Source: Astropecten irregularis (taxonomy: Eukaryota; Echinodermata; Asteroidea; Paxillosida; Astropectinidae). From it: a stretch of DNA of 64,000 nucleotides. The stretch covers positions 15,004,001-15,068,000 of the forward strand of contig OZ020248.1 in the NCBI GenBank assembly GCA_963971285.1, written 5' to 3'. Of this stretch, positions 39,101-54,100 are shown in pieces; position 1 is the first letter of the stretch, and each line of letters starts with the position of its first letter. The translations under genes were made by a program, and so were the position numbers. The notes beneath the pieces are model-generated. The model had not been told where the DNA came from, did no database searches, and saw only the letters and a program-made list of their open reading frames with translations.

Positions 39101-42100
39101 GAGTCAACAGCGCACGCGCAAACCATGCTTGCGCAATTGTTAGCATGCGCGCGTTGTTTTGCGTGTGCGTGCGCTGTTGACTCAAGACCGACTCTCCAAA
39201 AGTCTCCCATTCTTCCTCTCCAAACAGTCAAATCCAACAATTTTGGCAATTTCCTTGGCAACTTGTGATTGATATTGATAACGATGTGTCTACATAGTAA
39301 GTGTTTATTTGCCTGTTCATCTCAAGGGAAAAGTTTGGGACTCAACAAAACTGACAACTGATGAAGATGAGGAAAAGCCAATAAACTTTTTTTAACGTAA
39401 AAGCTTACATCTTATCTTAAAGTATCCCAGTCCTACAGTCTTATAAGGAGAACCTGTCATCTGTATCCATGGCAGTCTGCATCATCATTTATGGCTCATT
39501 ACATTCATGAACAATGCACCTGCCAATCATTTGTTCACTTCATTTATTTTGTTCAAGTGCTTCATTTATTTTGCCCACTATCACAAGTGCACTTTGTGTC
39601 TTTGTCTATTCCCGGATGTTGACCTGAGAAAAGCACTTTTACATAATGTACACTGTATGCTATAGGGCAATGCTTGCCACACATGGCAAGTTTTCTCTCA
39701 AAAGGAAACTTGTAGACTTTTTATCATCGCCAGTCACAGTGCTCACATGAAGAAAAATCTTGAAGAGCAAAAAAAAGTTTTGTCTGGCCGTTTCCTCACA
39801 CGTACTGCACGTATCCCCGAGAAAATGGCAATGCGATTGAAATGAATGTTGTAATCTCGCTTTGAAGATTTCGCGGAACTGATTACTTGTAAATTGCTCT
39901 GTGTGACAAGGGACTTATTTGATAAATAGCTTCTTTCCTCATTCCAATGTCTCTTTCAGAATTCTTCCCCCCTTGTGATTGTCTTTTTTCCCCCTGTAAT
40001 TTTTGTGGCCTAATTTCCTTCTTGGGGAATCTCAATTCCTGAAAATTCAGCTTCACTGAGCAGGTTGTAGCTACTTGACATCCTGAATTTAATGGCCCAT
40101 TTACTTTGACTTCAAATAGAGAGAAAGAGGGTGTCCTTCACGCAGAAAAGATATTGAGGGAGATAATCTTGAAGGCCTGTAATACGTACAGTAATAATCT
40201 AATACATTGTAGATGAATAATACAGTAGTAGGCCTGTAGGAATGTAGTTTAGCATGTTGTGCATAATGTGCATGTAGGGTTGGTCACATTGGCTTTTCAT
40301 TCATTCCAGTATGATCAAGTTTCAGTCATTTGACATCAAAGATATCAAACTATAAACCTGCAAAACAAATGTCAGTGTTACATGTTTTCAGGAAAACAGG
40401 ACTTGAATCATGGTTTCGGTTTCATCATTTTCATGTTTTATTGTATTAATTTTTTATTATTACATGTACAGTACAACCAAAATAAAACGGTGCATTTTCT
40501 ATTTTCAGATTAAAAGTAAAGAGTGACAGTTTTTATATTCTTTCAGCCAGTCTTATATTTGTATTACAAATGCATCTTTTTAAGAAAGCAGGTACTTTTG
40601 GTAGAAACAGACATTGTCACAGATTTGATGGCAGAAACATACTGTTGAATTTTGTCTGCCTGAAAATGATAATAATTTATCCCGAATTTAACCAAAAGAG
40701 CAAAAACAATTTTGATCTTCGGAAGATCAAAATCATATGAAGAGATTTAAAATGGCGTTTTTCACTGTTTTCTCAAAAAGTGGGCAAAAAGTGGAAATTT
40801 CACAGATGACTAATATTTACTGTATCTTTCTTGATATTTGTGCCCATGAACTGCGTCTCTTTGACAAAAAACAAAGTATGAAATTACCTTTAATTTAATG
40901 TGATACACTGCTTAATTTGCAGACTAACAAGCATGACAAGAGTTGAAGATTGGAGGTGATTGACATTCTAAACCTTTGTTCATATAATTATTATTATTAT
41001 TTTACAAAATTTATATAGCGCCCTAATCCAAAAGGCTCTAAGGCACTTCTCAATGATTAATTATACAGTTAACAGGTAATAAGTTAAAAAATTATATTCT
41101 AAAATATATACATTTAAAAGATTAAGTAGTCCATATAAAAAAAAAGATGCGCTAACATAAAAGTAAAATAAGTTTAATTTTAAGAAAATTTATATTTATT
41201 ATAAAATACATATAAGGTGGGTTTAAATTAAAAGTACGATTAATTAAAATATTTGGGGGAAAAAAAGTATGTTTTTACTGTAATAAATACTTTTTGTGAA
41301 TTGCAGCGTGAACTGTGAAGTGAATTTTTGTGACATAGCATGTGCTGTTTTTTCCCATTGCAACCAAAATCCACTTTACTAAGTTGCAAATTCACACGAA
41401 AATAATTCAGGTCCTTGTGGTGCAAATTAGTGTCCACAAAAGAAAAACAAATTACCTGGTAGGTTATGTTATTTTTACTTAAGTTTCAATGGGACCAAAG
41501 GGTAGCAAAGTGCATAAGATCAATTAGACCGTAACATGCAGGATACTGCAAACATTTCTGGGAGTCAATTCTTCGATCAGACTTTAATATTTGGCTGTCA
41601 GGTAATGGACGTGTTACCGGTTCATGTAGTTGAATACCTGAGGCTTTGAGCTGCAGTGAACAGCAGGGTTTGTGTCCCTTGTTGTACATGTCTAGACAGG
41701 TGGAACTATTGATCTGTGAAGGAACCCTGTGTAGATTATAGGCCATGCTTGGAAGTGTTGTGACCTCCATTCAACTTTCTGCACTTCCAAGTGCACAATA
41801 CTTTTTTCATGTACATGTACAGTAGCCAATTTCACGACCCTGCTTAGCACCAACATTTTCTAAACAGGACATTTCTGTCTTATTAAAAATGGGATTAACA
41901 ACCAAATTTCCATAATTTGATATTGTCATCGAACAGCAGCCAATTAAGACCATCACAAGTGATAACACATCACATGGACATTTGGATGTTTATAATCAAA
42001 CACAGAAATTTCATTGTTAGCACCTTTTTGGGCTAAGCAGGGCCATGAAATTGGCCCCGGGTCTTTTGATCTTGTCACCCCAAAATTGTTTTGTTTGTTT

Positions 42101-45100
42101 GTTTGTTATCAAAAGTCTGTTTTGGATTTTGCCAGACACCATTAGTCCCAGACAAATTTGTAAAGTTGCTATAGCAGGAAAAAATTGGAAAGAAATTTCC
42201 TGGCTAAGAGGAAAATGCCTCTGGAATGTTAGGCCTTCTGTATACTCAAAGCATTTTATAGTTCAGGTCATCATTGTGGTTGCTATGCAGTTTACAGTAG
42301 TGTGCAATTTTTAGTAGAAAACAAACTTAAGCAAACAAAACAGTAGAGAAATAGTCTTAAAATAGTGCTTAAATGCACATTTTACATAGAGATTTGGCTG
42401 GTAATTCCGTGATTGACCAAAATTTCAAAACATCTAATTAGATGATATCGTACTTGGTTTGTTCAAAGAAATAATGTAACTTTTCACTTGTTTCACATGG
42501 GCATTGCAGATTTGTTTAAAAGTGCCTCTACATGTAACTTGATACATATTATAAATTGACAAAATGACATTTCGTAGAAAAACCCACAACAGAACCTGCA
42601 ATATGTAAACCTTCAATAATTAATACCTGTACGTGGGAGATTCTTTTACCTGTTTGTCCAAGTCGGTTAATTGGCAGCACGAGTCTCTATCTCGGTCATC
42701 ATGCAGGCCTCCCATTATAGACCTAGAAAATATAATCACGGGATACGTACGGGGGCCCCCGAGTGCAATTTGTGTTTGGAGATAAAACAGCGTTCCTCTC
42801 CCTCCCCCGCCCCCCTCCCCTTCCCCCACAACCCTCATCCGAGCTGTTTGATGAGATCTTGCTGATCTAATAAGTGTAATGGGATGCTGTTTGGTGGGCA
42901 GTTGGATGGGCGAGTATTTTCCAAATGCGATACCGTGAGGTCTGTTGTCTACAGGTACATGTATATAGGCCCAGTGCCGGCAGTTTTCTAGGTCAACATT
43001 TATAAGGTTCAGTCCATGACAACGGCAGAAAGTGTGTCGTAGTCACGCTCCGGCTGTATATAAACTTGTTTTGGTTTCTTCCTTTCAGGGACTGATCCTT
43101 AGTGAAGCAAATATTTATTTCTCTGTTGGTTGGCAGCAGTTTTTGTGGAGAGGAAAAAAACGGGGAATGGTTGAAGAACGTTTGAGGCACGAAGGCAGTT
43201 ATTGTGTATCGCTTTACATGTATGCCTGAATTGTTGAGTTCTTAGATTTCTTTATTTTTACACGGGGCTGTACATCACCAAATCATACATGTGATTTTAC
43301 AGGCATTTGACAGGTCCTCAGAGGAGTGATCCTGTAGCTGGGTACGTTGTATGTTCATATCATAGACATAAATAACATATAGACTGACAGCAGAGGGCGC
43401 GGGCGCGTAATTTTGGAAACGGATGCCATCTAAAAAACTATTGGCAAAGTGCGCGTCACTCAGTGCGTGTGGCGTGCGCGCCGCACGTAAACAATTGATT
43501 TTATTTCAAAATCTCACACAGATTCTAAAATAGGCCAGTTGCGCATGTAATCTCGCGCTAGTTCCCTCTCATAAAATCAAGATGAAATTTCAAACACAAA
43601 AGTTTTCATTCAATGTTTCCATTATTTGTACCCCGCCATGCATTTGAATAGGGCGCTGTCGGTCTATGGGTTATTTATGTCTGTGGTTCATATATACATT
43701 TGTGCACAATATACATACTTTCCCCATTTGCTTACTAGTATACGCCCACATGATGTACCAGTAATGTTGTATAGTGAGTTTGTGGACCGAGATCTCATCA
43801 GTAAACTTCTCATAATCTACAGTCAACTGAACAGACTGTCACACTTCAAATCCCGCATCAATTGCCTTTCCAAACAGCAGCTTAATACAATGTTATAGTG
43901 CACATCTGTGGAATATTAAAGCTGCTGGTGTCTGAATGTAATGTACATGTACACATGTATAATAAATCATAGTATTCAAGATTTCAGAAGCTTGTCTTTC
44001 ACACTTACATGATTGGTAAAGGTCACAGGACACTGAGGACAGCACTCATACTTTTGTCAGGTCAAACATGTATGTGAAATAATAAACCTGTGAAAATTTG
44101 AGAGTCACGAGAAAATAGCGAAAACCCGACTCAATTTTTCTTATAAAACATAAAGAAAGGTTTTAATCTTCCCCGAGATCAAAACTGTTTTCGGTCTTTG
44201 TTTTACTTATTTCTGGATAACTACAGCATTTCAGGTGGAAATATGTTAACGGTATGTTTCTAACAGCACCATCTTCATACCTTGAGTGAAAGGGGATAAC
44301 TAAAACAACTCATGTGAGGGTGTCCTTTATATTGTTTGTTCCAAAATTTGTTCAGACGAACGATCTTTGGAAAAGACACTGACTAAATCTTGATTTCCTT
44401 GAAAACCCAGCATCTGATGAACCAAGATTTCCCTTGGTGACTGTTTGCACTGTTTACGAACTGTTGAGTCCATTTTCTGTCTCGAACTCAATAATTTTAT
44501 TTTTGAGACCTTGCAAATCCTTATGCTCCAGTGCAGAAGTACTACAGTGCAGTGTAGAATATGCATGTAAGAATGTCAGTGACTAGTTGGTGGACATAGC
44601 TTTTTCAGGACTGGTACTTATAAAACTGTTAAAAGAGCTGGCCTACATTAATTCACTTTGCCTGTGCCCTTCTTTTCCCGGCAGATCAATTGTGGGTGCG
44701 TAGTTAGGGGGGGGGGGGGGGGGGGGAAGCGAGAGATGGAGGAATCTGACGTAAGCCGGCTGCAGTTGTTATGACCACTTGCTGGCATTGACACTGTCTA
44801 TCGCCCCTGGGGGAAAAAAGGATTTTTTTATCTTCTTTGCTTTGTTGTGAAACCGGATCGAGCCGTGCTGGTAACGCCAAAGGGATTACAGCACGACAAC
44901 ACTGGTCTGTAATAACAACCGGACTCCAGTTCGTCAGGCCGTCTTTCGATCTCAGTCGAGTGACCGTTAACCACCGGCTTAATAGTCGATCTGGGTAGTC
45001 ATCAGTACATGTATGCTTGTGGGTTGGAATCATAGAATGCATTTGAAATATGTATATCCTCGGAAATATAGTACTGTATGTGTTTGAATTTGTATCAGCT

Positions 45101-48100
45101 GTTCGAAGTTGGCTGGTACAAAAAATACTATAGGCCTAATATTGTTGACTTCCTTTATATCAGCCAGGCTATAAATTCATAGATTTTGGCCAGTAGTCGA
45201 TCACATAGTGGTCACTATATTAAAGATATGGGCCCAATTTCAGGGAATCTGTTACAGCCTATTTTTGTGCTTACGAGCACTGCTACGTATCTATTTCATG
45301 GAATCCGTAAGCAAGACTTTCGGTTTAAATGCACAAATTCCTTGCTTACCATTACCAAAAAGGAAACTCTTCCGTGAAATAAGGAATTTACCAGAAAACA
45401 GATCTGATTGGCTGATTTGACGTGGTAGAATGGGTGATACTCAGACTAGATACTGTGCACGAACCTTAGTAAATAATTTAATCAATATCTTGAGTATGCC
45501 TGCCAAAAATCCTTGTGAATGTTGTGCTCAGCAAACAATGCCAGAATACACCTCAAAAGCAGTAAACATATGAAAATTTGCTTGCCAATCCTGTTGGATC
45601 AAGGAAGGCTTTTCATGCTTTTAAAAGCAATTCAATTTTGTGCTTTAAAAGCAGCTCAATGAAATTGGCCCCTTGTCCGATTCATGAGCACTCTGCATTA
45701 TATACTGGATTCGAACCAGCTACATGTAGTTACCAATGGTTGTTTAGAGGTCAGTCACCGGCCAGCACCAGTCTTCAAAATGCCATGGATCAAATCCAAC
45801 CTAGCAGTTTACACTTTCTCAGTCACAGACAGTCGTGAATATATTGGATAATCAATTTAAACATGGTGTCGGAAAGCATCAAATGATTTTAATTGAAGCG
45901 TTTGTTGAAAATTAAATTATACAACTTCAAAATTTGATTTTTAATTTCTGAGAGCATGATTGAAACTAACCTGCGCCATTTATATCCATGTCGACTCACT
46001 TTAAAATCAGAGGCAGTCATCACTTTTCAAATTTCCTAAGTCAAATTTGATTTTTCATGTACAGTGGACATGATTTTAAGCCTTTTGCAAGCAGTTCTTT
46101 TGTTGGAAGAGCTTCCAGATCCACAAAAGATTCCCGGCTTTATTAAAAAAAAAAAACGAAAAAAAATAAATAAAATTCACCGCAGCTTTTCTTGACTTGG
46201 TTTCTCCTCCCACTCTAATGGCATTGTGCATCTTCGTCCTTTTGTCTCCATCAATGGGAGATGCGATCTTATGAGTCTGCGGCTCAAAATTACTCCTGAC
46301 TCTCTCAGAAAAAGCCTCTGTTTTTACTAGAAATATACAAGCATAAAAGCACTTGAACGACCGATTCCTTCTTGTCCTTTGTGGCGACTAGATCGATGCA
46401 CCTGTATTGTCCGAGATGCATACGTGCATTTCGTACGGTCTGGGAATAAACATTGCTATAATTTGCTTTCTGTCTCTTTTATTGCTTCATCTGTGCTTCG
46501 AGTTCTGTGAGACTCGGAGCCCCATTGGGGCTCAAGTTAATCCCTAATTTTCCTGAATCTTCCCAAATCCTTTTTGAGACTTTTAGAGTACTGAGGATTT
46601 AGGCTCTACACAAGTGGCTCTACGTACAGAAAGAGATCTGCAATCTGCATGTACTCAACACCTACAGTACACATGGCAAGATTGTCAGAGCATCTGTAAC
46701 CTCTCAATTCCTTGAAAATATGGACATGTTCATGTAGATTGTATTCAGCTTTTGCTGGTTGCTATTATACAAATATCACATGGAACTAGTTTGTCAACTT
46801 CCAACACTGAGGGAAGCTAGAATCGACTGTCCACCCGAAATAAGCCATGCGATATTTGTTTTACTATACCTCATAAATATTCACAATTTCGTCGAGATTG
46901 GTATCAGTAAGTGCAGCAAAGTGTTCGTGTTCTTGAGCCGCCATTATAACTTCATGTAGGTCGAGGCTCACGCACGTGACGCTGCAAACTTTTCTTTGCA
47001 GTTAGATATTACTCTGCGCAGTGAGATGTTACATGTGTAACGGTTTATACACTGGCACATGATGGTGAATTGACCAATTGGGATTCGGCTATTGGTCATG
47101 AATATTTATGAGGTATAGTAATAAAATGTACATTACCCATTTACTAATGGGTGAAGTCATGGTCAATGAAATTTTGTTTTAGGATTTGTTGTGATCCCTC
47201 ATGGCTGAGACTGGAACCTTGATATTCAGCGGGATCTACCGCGAGATATTTAGTTTGAGGTTTTGGACCACTCAACCATGGCTTGGACTCCATAGAGTAA
47301 TAAGAATAATTACTATTAATGCCCATACGTGTATTAACTCCTCCATGGTCTAGTGCACAAAGCATTTGAGCAAAACGTTTTTTTTTAATGCACAAATTGC
47401 GGTACTTGAGAGTAGCTAGCTCTGATGAAGCCAAAATCCTGAGTGTAAAACTGTACATAATTCTATGTCGTGTGTCTTTCTTTCGTTGAGGTGCTAATAT
47501 GTGCACAATGTTGAAGGTGTCCACTAAATTTGTGTATTAAAACATCCTGCAGCCAGGATTTCCTAATTATCTCGGCAATGTAATTTCCTATTTCTTAACT
47601 TCTGATGTGAAGAACAGCTGTTAAAGTTTGCATGTCAATTAAAGAATGATACATGTACATGTAGTTCCTACTTCCCACAAGTTTACAGTAACAGGGACAC
47701 CACGACTGTCATTGTGCACCACATACATGTACATTTGTTAGACATGGTAGAAGACACAGTACAGTATGTTAAGTTTAAAGGTAGTATCATACTTTGGTTT
47801 TTGTGAAAGGAATACAGATTCATGGGCAAAAATATCAAGGAAGTCTGAGATGCAGTATAAACAGTCATCTGTGAAAATTTCAGTCCCATACGATGCCCAC
47901 ATTTGAGAAAAACAGTGAAAAATGGCCACAGGATTTCTTATATCTTTCTCTTTCATTTTTGATCTTTAAAAGGTCTAAAATAATTTCGGTTTTACTCAAA
48001 AAATTTGTTTTACTCAAGATTTTCTGGATAAAAAATGCATTTCAGGCAGAAAGATTTTAACGGTATGTTTCTACCATCACTGTAACTTGTAAGTTATAGG

Positions 48101-51100
48101 TAAATCTTTGAAGATTGCTGTTTCAGTATGCTACCAAAGTATGATACATACTGTACATCATGCTCGCCACTTGAAAAGAAATCAGACACCACGTACACAT
48201 GTTACAAGGCGCTCAAACTCGGGTAATAAGTAAAACAAACATCACTTCAGACACGGCTGTTTGGATTGGGTCTGTAGATTGCGTCCGTTTCCCAATCCAA
48301 AACATGTGGGTTGTATATACATGTACATGTACACGTATGTATTGCCTCATCTTGCATACTCGCATGAATTGTGTGTTAATTAACCCCCTCTGATGAGTAT
48401 CAAACAGAACCTCTTGAGGGTATTAAAGTGCAGGAACCTTGAACAAGACATCGTGGAGATTTCTAGATTCTAACAGGATATTAGATCAAAGAATTCAGAG
48501 AAGAGTGTATTAGATTCTCGATCCCTGCTGTAGATATTTTTTTCTTCCCCCAAAGCGGTATTGCTGACGCAAATTGATATATCATCATTCATCTAAAGAT
48601 GTCACTTGATAATGCATACTGTAAGGCGGAGGATGTAAAGTAACACAGATCATATGCAATCGATACTTCACTCTCCCCTTCGGGGCCCAGGCGGTAAATA
48701 AGGATAAGGTTCACTGACCTACATGTACACACGCGCACATAAGTACGAAAGATGCTGGAAGGTCGTTTCTTTTTTAAATGATTAATATTAAAGACAATCT
48801 TCTGTCGGCTTGGGTTTTTGTTCCAAGCGCCGGTGAGAATTGAGGAGAAATTGGGTGGGGAGCGGTTTTTATACCCACACTGATGAGGATCAATATCTGG
48901 CTTGGAGGTACGGATGTTTAAAAAGGAGGAGATTGTATCAGAGGGTCGTGGGCTTCATGATGTGCTGCGTGCCGTTGTGCACGAGTTTGGATTGATGCGG
49001 TGGCGGACGGAACCCTCCTGAGTCTAATATAAAGCCTGACCGCTGCACGTCGAGGGGAAAATGCAATTTGACAATTTGTATCATTGCAGGTTAATCACCG
49101 GGGCCCGGCTGCATCTTTGCCCGGAGGGGCAGGATGCGGAAAATGTTGGACACGATCCAGTCCGGGCTGTACATGAGTATCCACGGGCTGCACGTGCATA
49201 CTGTACGTTCCTTATACTGTGCAGGCGACAGTGTGACCTTTCTCAGTCATTGTACATGTGATGCCCTACATTTTTAGTTTACATACAGCCCTTGTCTGTA
49301 CATGCAACCAGTTCCAGGCAATCTCCAAGAGGAAATAATGTTAATCTTCAAATCTAATTGATGTCAACATAATTCTATCTGGGAAAGTGAGAAATTACCA
49401 GAAAAATTAGTGAAATTGTGCTTCCGAAACTTTTGTATGTGGTGTATAGTACTTGTTTGGTTGCCTCCAAAATGCTTGAAAATAAATTGCCTTGTATAAT
49501 ATGTGACATGGCCGTTATAACTGTAGACCTATGTAGATGTACATGTATGTTATTATGTGAGTTGGGCTGTGATCCCTGGTAACAGCCTGGTCATTATTTG
49601 CTTTGTGCAGGCTCAGCCCCATGGTCTGAGTGTAGTACCCCCCCCCCCCAGTTCATTGCCTAATTGTGGATACACCTTTTTAATTGCCTCATTGCCCCAG
49701 GTTATTGCTCTGGTGCCCCCTGGTAATTACCTTAGTGCCCCTACATTGCCCCTTGCATTGCCCAAGTTGGAGAAAAACTTAGCTTCTTTCTGTTGGAAAT
49801 TTTTTCTCAAATGTAGAACAGATCATGATGGGGCCAAAATTGCCTTTTAAAGTTGGCCAAACTCTAAGCTCAGTAAGCTGCCTAGTTCAAGTCATGTAAT
49901 GAAATGGCAAACCCTCATTGTACTATATACACACGTAGAACTTTTTACCAGTAAATGCATACAGGCCAGCAGTATGCACTCGCACGAGTGTGTTGGATTT
50001 ATTGTGGGTAATTATGCCTTCATGGATGTGTGCACGTTGCCTCCTCTTTAATGCAGTGGGAATTCTTACGCCGTGTCGGTGTACGTGCCGCAGATACTTT
50101 ACCAGTCAGGTATTAAAGCAGCATTTGCAATAGGTCAGCATTTTGATTTCATTTTTCATTTTGCTTTTTGATTCATTCAGACTTCATTATTTTTGGCCTG
50201 TATCGGTTCCTTGGACTTTCATGTAATTACCAGTATCTACATGATTGTGTGGGCTCTAACCCAGCCATGCATCATGTTATGTCCATAATAATTGATCCAA
50301 GCCTGACATTTCACAGTCTTGTGGATATTTCCACAGACTGAAATTGGCTCGATTTCAGCCAATTATGATGCTTGTGTTATTTAGCACGATGTTGCTGAGA
50401 ATTCCGTGTACAGCATTGGGTCCCAACCCAGCCCAGAGATCATCATGCATACATGTATGTCCTTGAGCAAGACACAGTACTCAGATCTTGCCGATAGTTG
50501 CGTACATGTTGAAAAACGAGCCTTGGAACCAATGGGCATGTTCACACGAGTTGCTAACTTCCTACGAGCTTTGCTGCTAAAATATCACAGCGGGAGTTCA
50601 GTTGAGAAAGCTACTTTATCTAATTTACCAAGTATTCACGACTGCTAGCTGCACAATCAGTGTGTGCAGAGGTCACAAAACCCATTGCATTCATACGGCA
50701 ATTCACAGTAAGCAGTGCTGCTTAAGTATCAGATTTCATTGTTAAGTCGGAGGAAGCGAAGTTATAAACAGCACAAATTTCTGCTGTTAACTTTCAGACG
50801 TAACTTAGCAGCGAAGTTAGCAGCTAAAATTGCATTCCGACGACCTCAAATTTTCATCATTCTAAGTTAGCAGCCAAGTTAGCAGCGAAGTAAGCAGCTC
50901 GTGTGAACATACTCGGGTGCTTGCATCCTCTGAACCAGACACTTTATCACTACATGTAATTGCTTCGCTCCACCCGTGAGTAATTGTGTCTTGCACCTTG
51001 CATAGGGGAGATCACCAACATTATGTACACTCAATGTGTTAGATTAGCCTCAATGCTCTGTAGAAGCAGCTGGTACTGTCTACTTCCCAATGATCAGTGG

Positions 51101-54100
51101 GATGGTTTCAAGTGCATTGACATTTTCCACTGGTTATCAAATTTCTCACATACAAATTTCAAGATCACGTCACAATGGCTTTTATTAAGCCTCCAATTTA
51201 CATACATAATAGGTTTGCCCCTCTTATTTAACTCTTACATGCCTCACTTTCCCACTACCAAAAGCAAGATTTCTGAATTGAAGAGTGGGAATTCTTTAAA
51301 GCCCTATATCCGTGATGCAGCTACTTCATTACTTCTTTATCAATTTCATTTTTTTATGTAATTTTCTTGTTTTTCTAGTTACAAAACTTTTAAGTTGAAT
51401 TTAAAGCTTATTTTAAGGCTCTTACTATTTTGGCATATTGTTACTCACTTTTTATTTCATTGAAAAGTGAACAAAGAAACATTGAATGGCGCGGGATTCA
51501 AACCGGGATTTGGGCTGATTCAAATCCCGCTCTAGACAATTTTTTTTTTCACTTTTCAATTCAGTCAGTTTCCCTTTTGGTTATTTTATGATTTCACATT
51601 TTCTACAAGGAAAGTTCTTACTATCTATAAACCCTGGGGTCGATTTCACGAAACAATGTGATCGATCGTAACTCGAGTTATGAAGAATAACCCATAGTAT
51701 CCTACATGTACTTGTACAGTATATGGTCTTGTAGGGCTGTAATGCTTCATAAAGTCCTATGATTAATAGTAATTTACGATGAGTTTTGTGAAATCGACCA
51801 TGAGTTTGGTGAAATTTACTCCTTAGTCCTGGTCATTATTTACACTTCCAGGAATGAGTCACTTATAAATCATTTTGATTCCTGACCAAAATTGATTTGA
51901 TTTTGATTTGATTCTTATCGTTTCTATTTATTTTAGTCTGTTTTAAAATGGAAAAAAAAAAGAAATCAGTGAAATTCCATGCGTGGCCCTTTAAGGTTTT
52001 TGCCATCATTCCAAACATGCATCATTCCTAGCACTGATATGGGGAAGGCCCATAATGCACCACATGGTACGACCATTTGAACGGCAATGTGCGAAACCGT
52101 GGTCTCCGTCACAAAACTATGATTGCTACACATGCACACGTCTGGTGACAAACAGCACCAGCACCTGACCGCTCACTGACACTATCAAGCCCCCAGGTGT
52201 ACATGATATGTACGCCTATAAAGGAGATATAATGCACTCAATTAAAAGCCTGGCATGATCTCAATGCACTGTTCAGTGGGCAAGGTGCCGGTCCAGTGCA
52301 ATTTGCTTCTGCCAGGAATTTTCACATCTCCAGATCTGGTTTCACAATTCACACCCACTCTGGAAGCTGTTTTAAAGAAATTCTAACCAAATTGATTGTC
52401 TAGTTTTTTGCTCAAAAAACACTTGCCATTCATTGCTCAAGTTAATCAGTGACATTTAATAGTATGACAGGTAATGCATGGTAAACTATGGAATTGACGT
52501 AAATGAGGAAAAAAAATAATTCACATGTATTGACCTTAAAGGTAGTATCATACATGTACTTCGGTAGCATACCGAAACAAAAATCTTCACAGATTTACCT
52601 ACATGTATAACTTACAGGGTATCAAGATGGTGATGGTACAAACATAGGCCTACCATTAAAATATTTCCGCCTGAAATGCTGTATTTATCCAGAAAATAGT
52701 AAAACCATTTGGCCAATCTTTTAAAGGTACATATAGTATCATACTTTGGTAAGAGACCAAAACGGAAATGTTCACAGATTTATGTATAAGTTTCAGGGTA
52801 TGAAGATGATGCTTCTGCTAGTAGAAACCTACCATTTAAATGTGTCCGCCTGAAATGGTGTATTTATGCAGATATTAGTAAAACAACGACCAAAAATCTT
52901 TTTGATCTTTTAAAAGATCAAAAATAAAAGAGAAATACTGTGGCTGTTTTCCACTGTTTTCTCAAAAAGTGGGCATGCAACGTACATGTATGGGACTGAC
53001 ATTTTCACAGATTACTTTTACTGTATCTTCCTTGATATTTTTGCCCATAAATCTGTATTTCTTTGATAAAAACCAACGTACATATGATACAACCTTAAAG
53101 GACTGCTGCCCACTTTCACAGTTTCACTGTCTGGGCAGTTGATATCTGATACCACTTTCTTGTTTTGTTTTCATTGCAGACATGCATCTATAAATATACA
53201 TACATGTATACAGAGTTTGAACACTTTCACTAATTTAAAAAAGAAAGAAAGAACATCTTCACTTTCTTGTGTCAAAATCAGGAATTCCCCGTCACTTTTA
53301 TTATCCAGTCTTGAGGAAGAAGAAAAAACCAAATTGCGAAATGCATACTTGGTACAGTACGTGATTGGTATTACTGTACATACCCAAAAAGAAATGGATT
53401 TACGTGTTTTTTTATCAGGATATGAAGATGGTGCTGGTAGAAACATACTGTTCTAATATTTCCACCTGAAATTAGTCAACTTTAAACAAAGACCACAATA
53501 GTTTTGATCTCGGGGCAAGGTCAAAACCAATTTTTTTAGTTTTATAAGAAAAATTGAGTCTGATTTTCGCTATTTTGTTGTGACTCAGATGTTCGATTGA
53601 GCTCAAATTTTCACAGGTGTATTAATTTATGTACTGGTACATATTTGATTAGACAAAGTGTGAGTGCTGTTCTGTAACCTTTACCAGTAATGTATTATAC
53701 CTTTAGTCAGTATAAATGGTTTGCTGTGCTAGAAAAATAATCAAAGCTTTGAACTCTCAGATAAGAATTTCTATTGCAAAGAATTCCTTGCTTAATTTGT
53801 GTGTTTCTTTGTTATAATAAAGCACACAAAGTGATACATTTGCTTCAAAAATCAAGGTCCAGTTAGATAATAGCAGGCAAGCAAGCATTGTCTTTTCCTT
53901 TTTTCAAGTAAATATTCGTTCAGCGTAATTTTTACTACCGGTACGTTGATTTTCTTCGCAAGAACACCTTGGAAAAATGACACTTTGTATAGGAGGCACA
54001 CAAAAAAATCACAAATGAGGCTGACAAAAGCCTTTTGATTGCATTTCTGGATTATTCAAATTGTGCTGTAAAAGAAAACCATCGCAGTTTGTAATGGATT

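Noticed and set aside
44704-45042. 112-codon minus frame
   Set aside because: Ends in poly-Pro from the G20 homopolymer and shows no domain.
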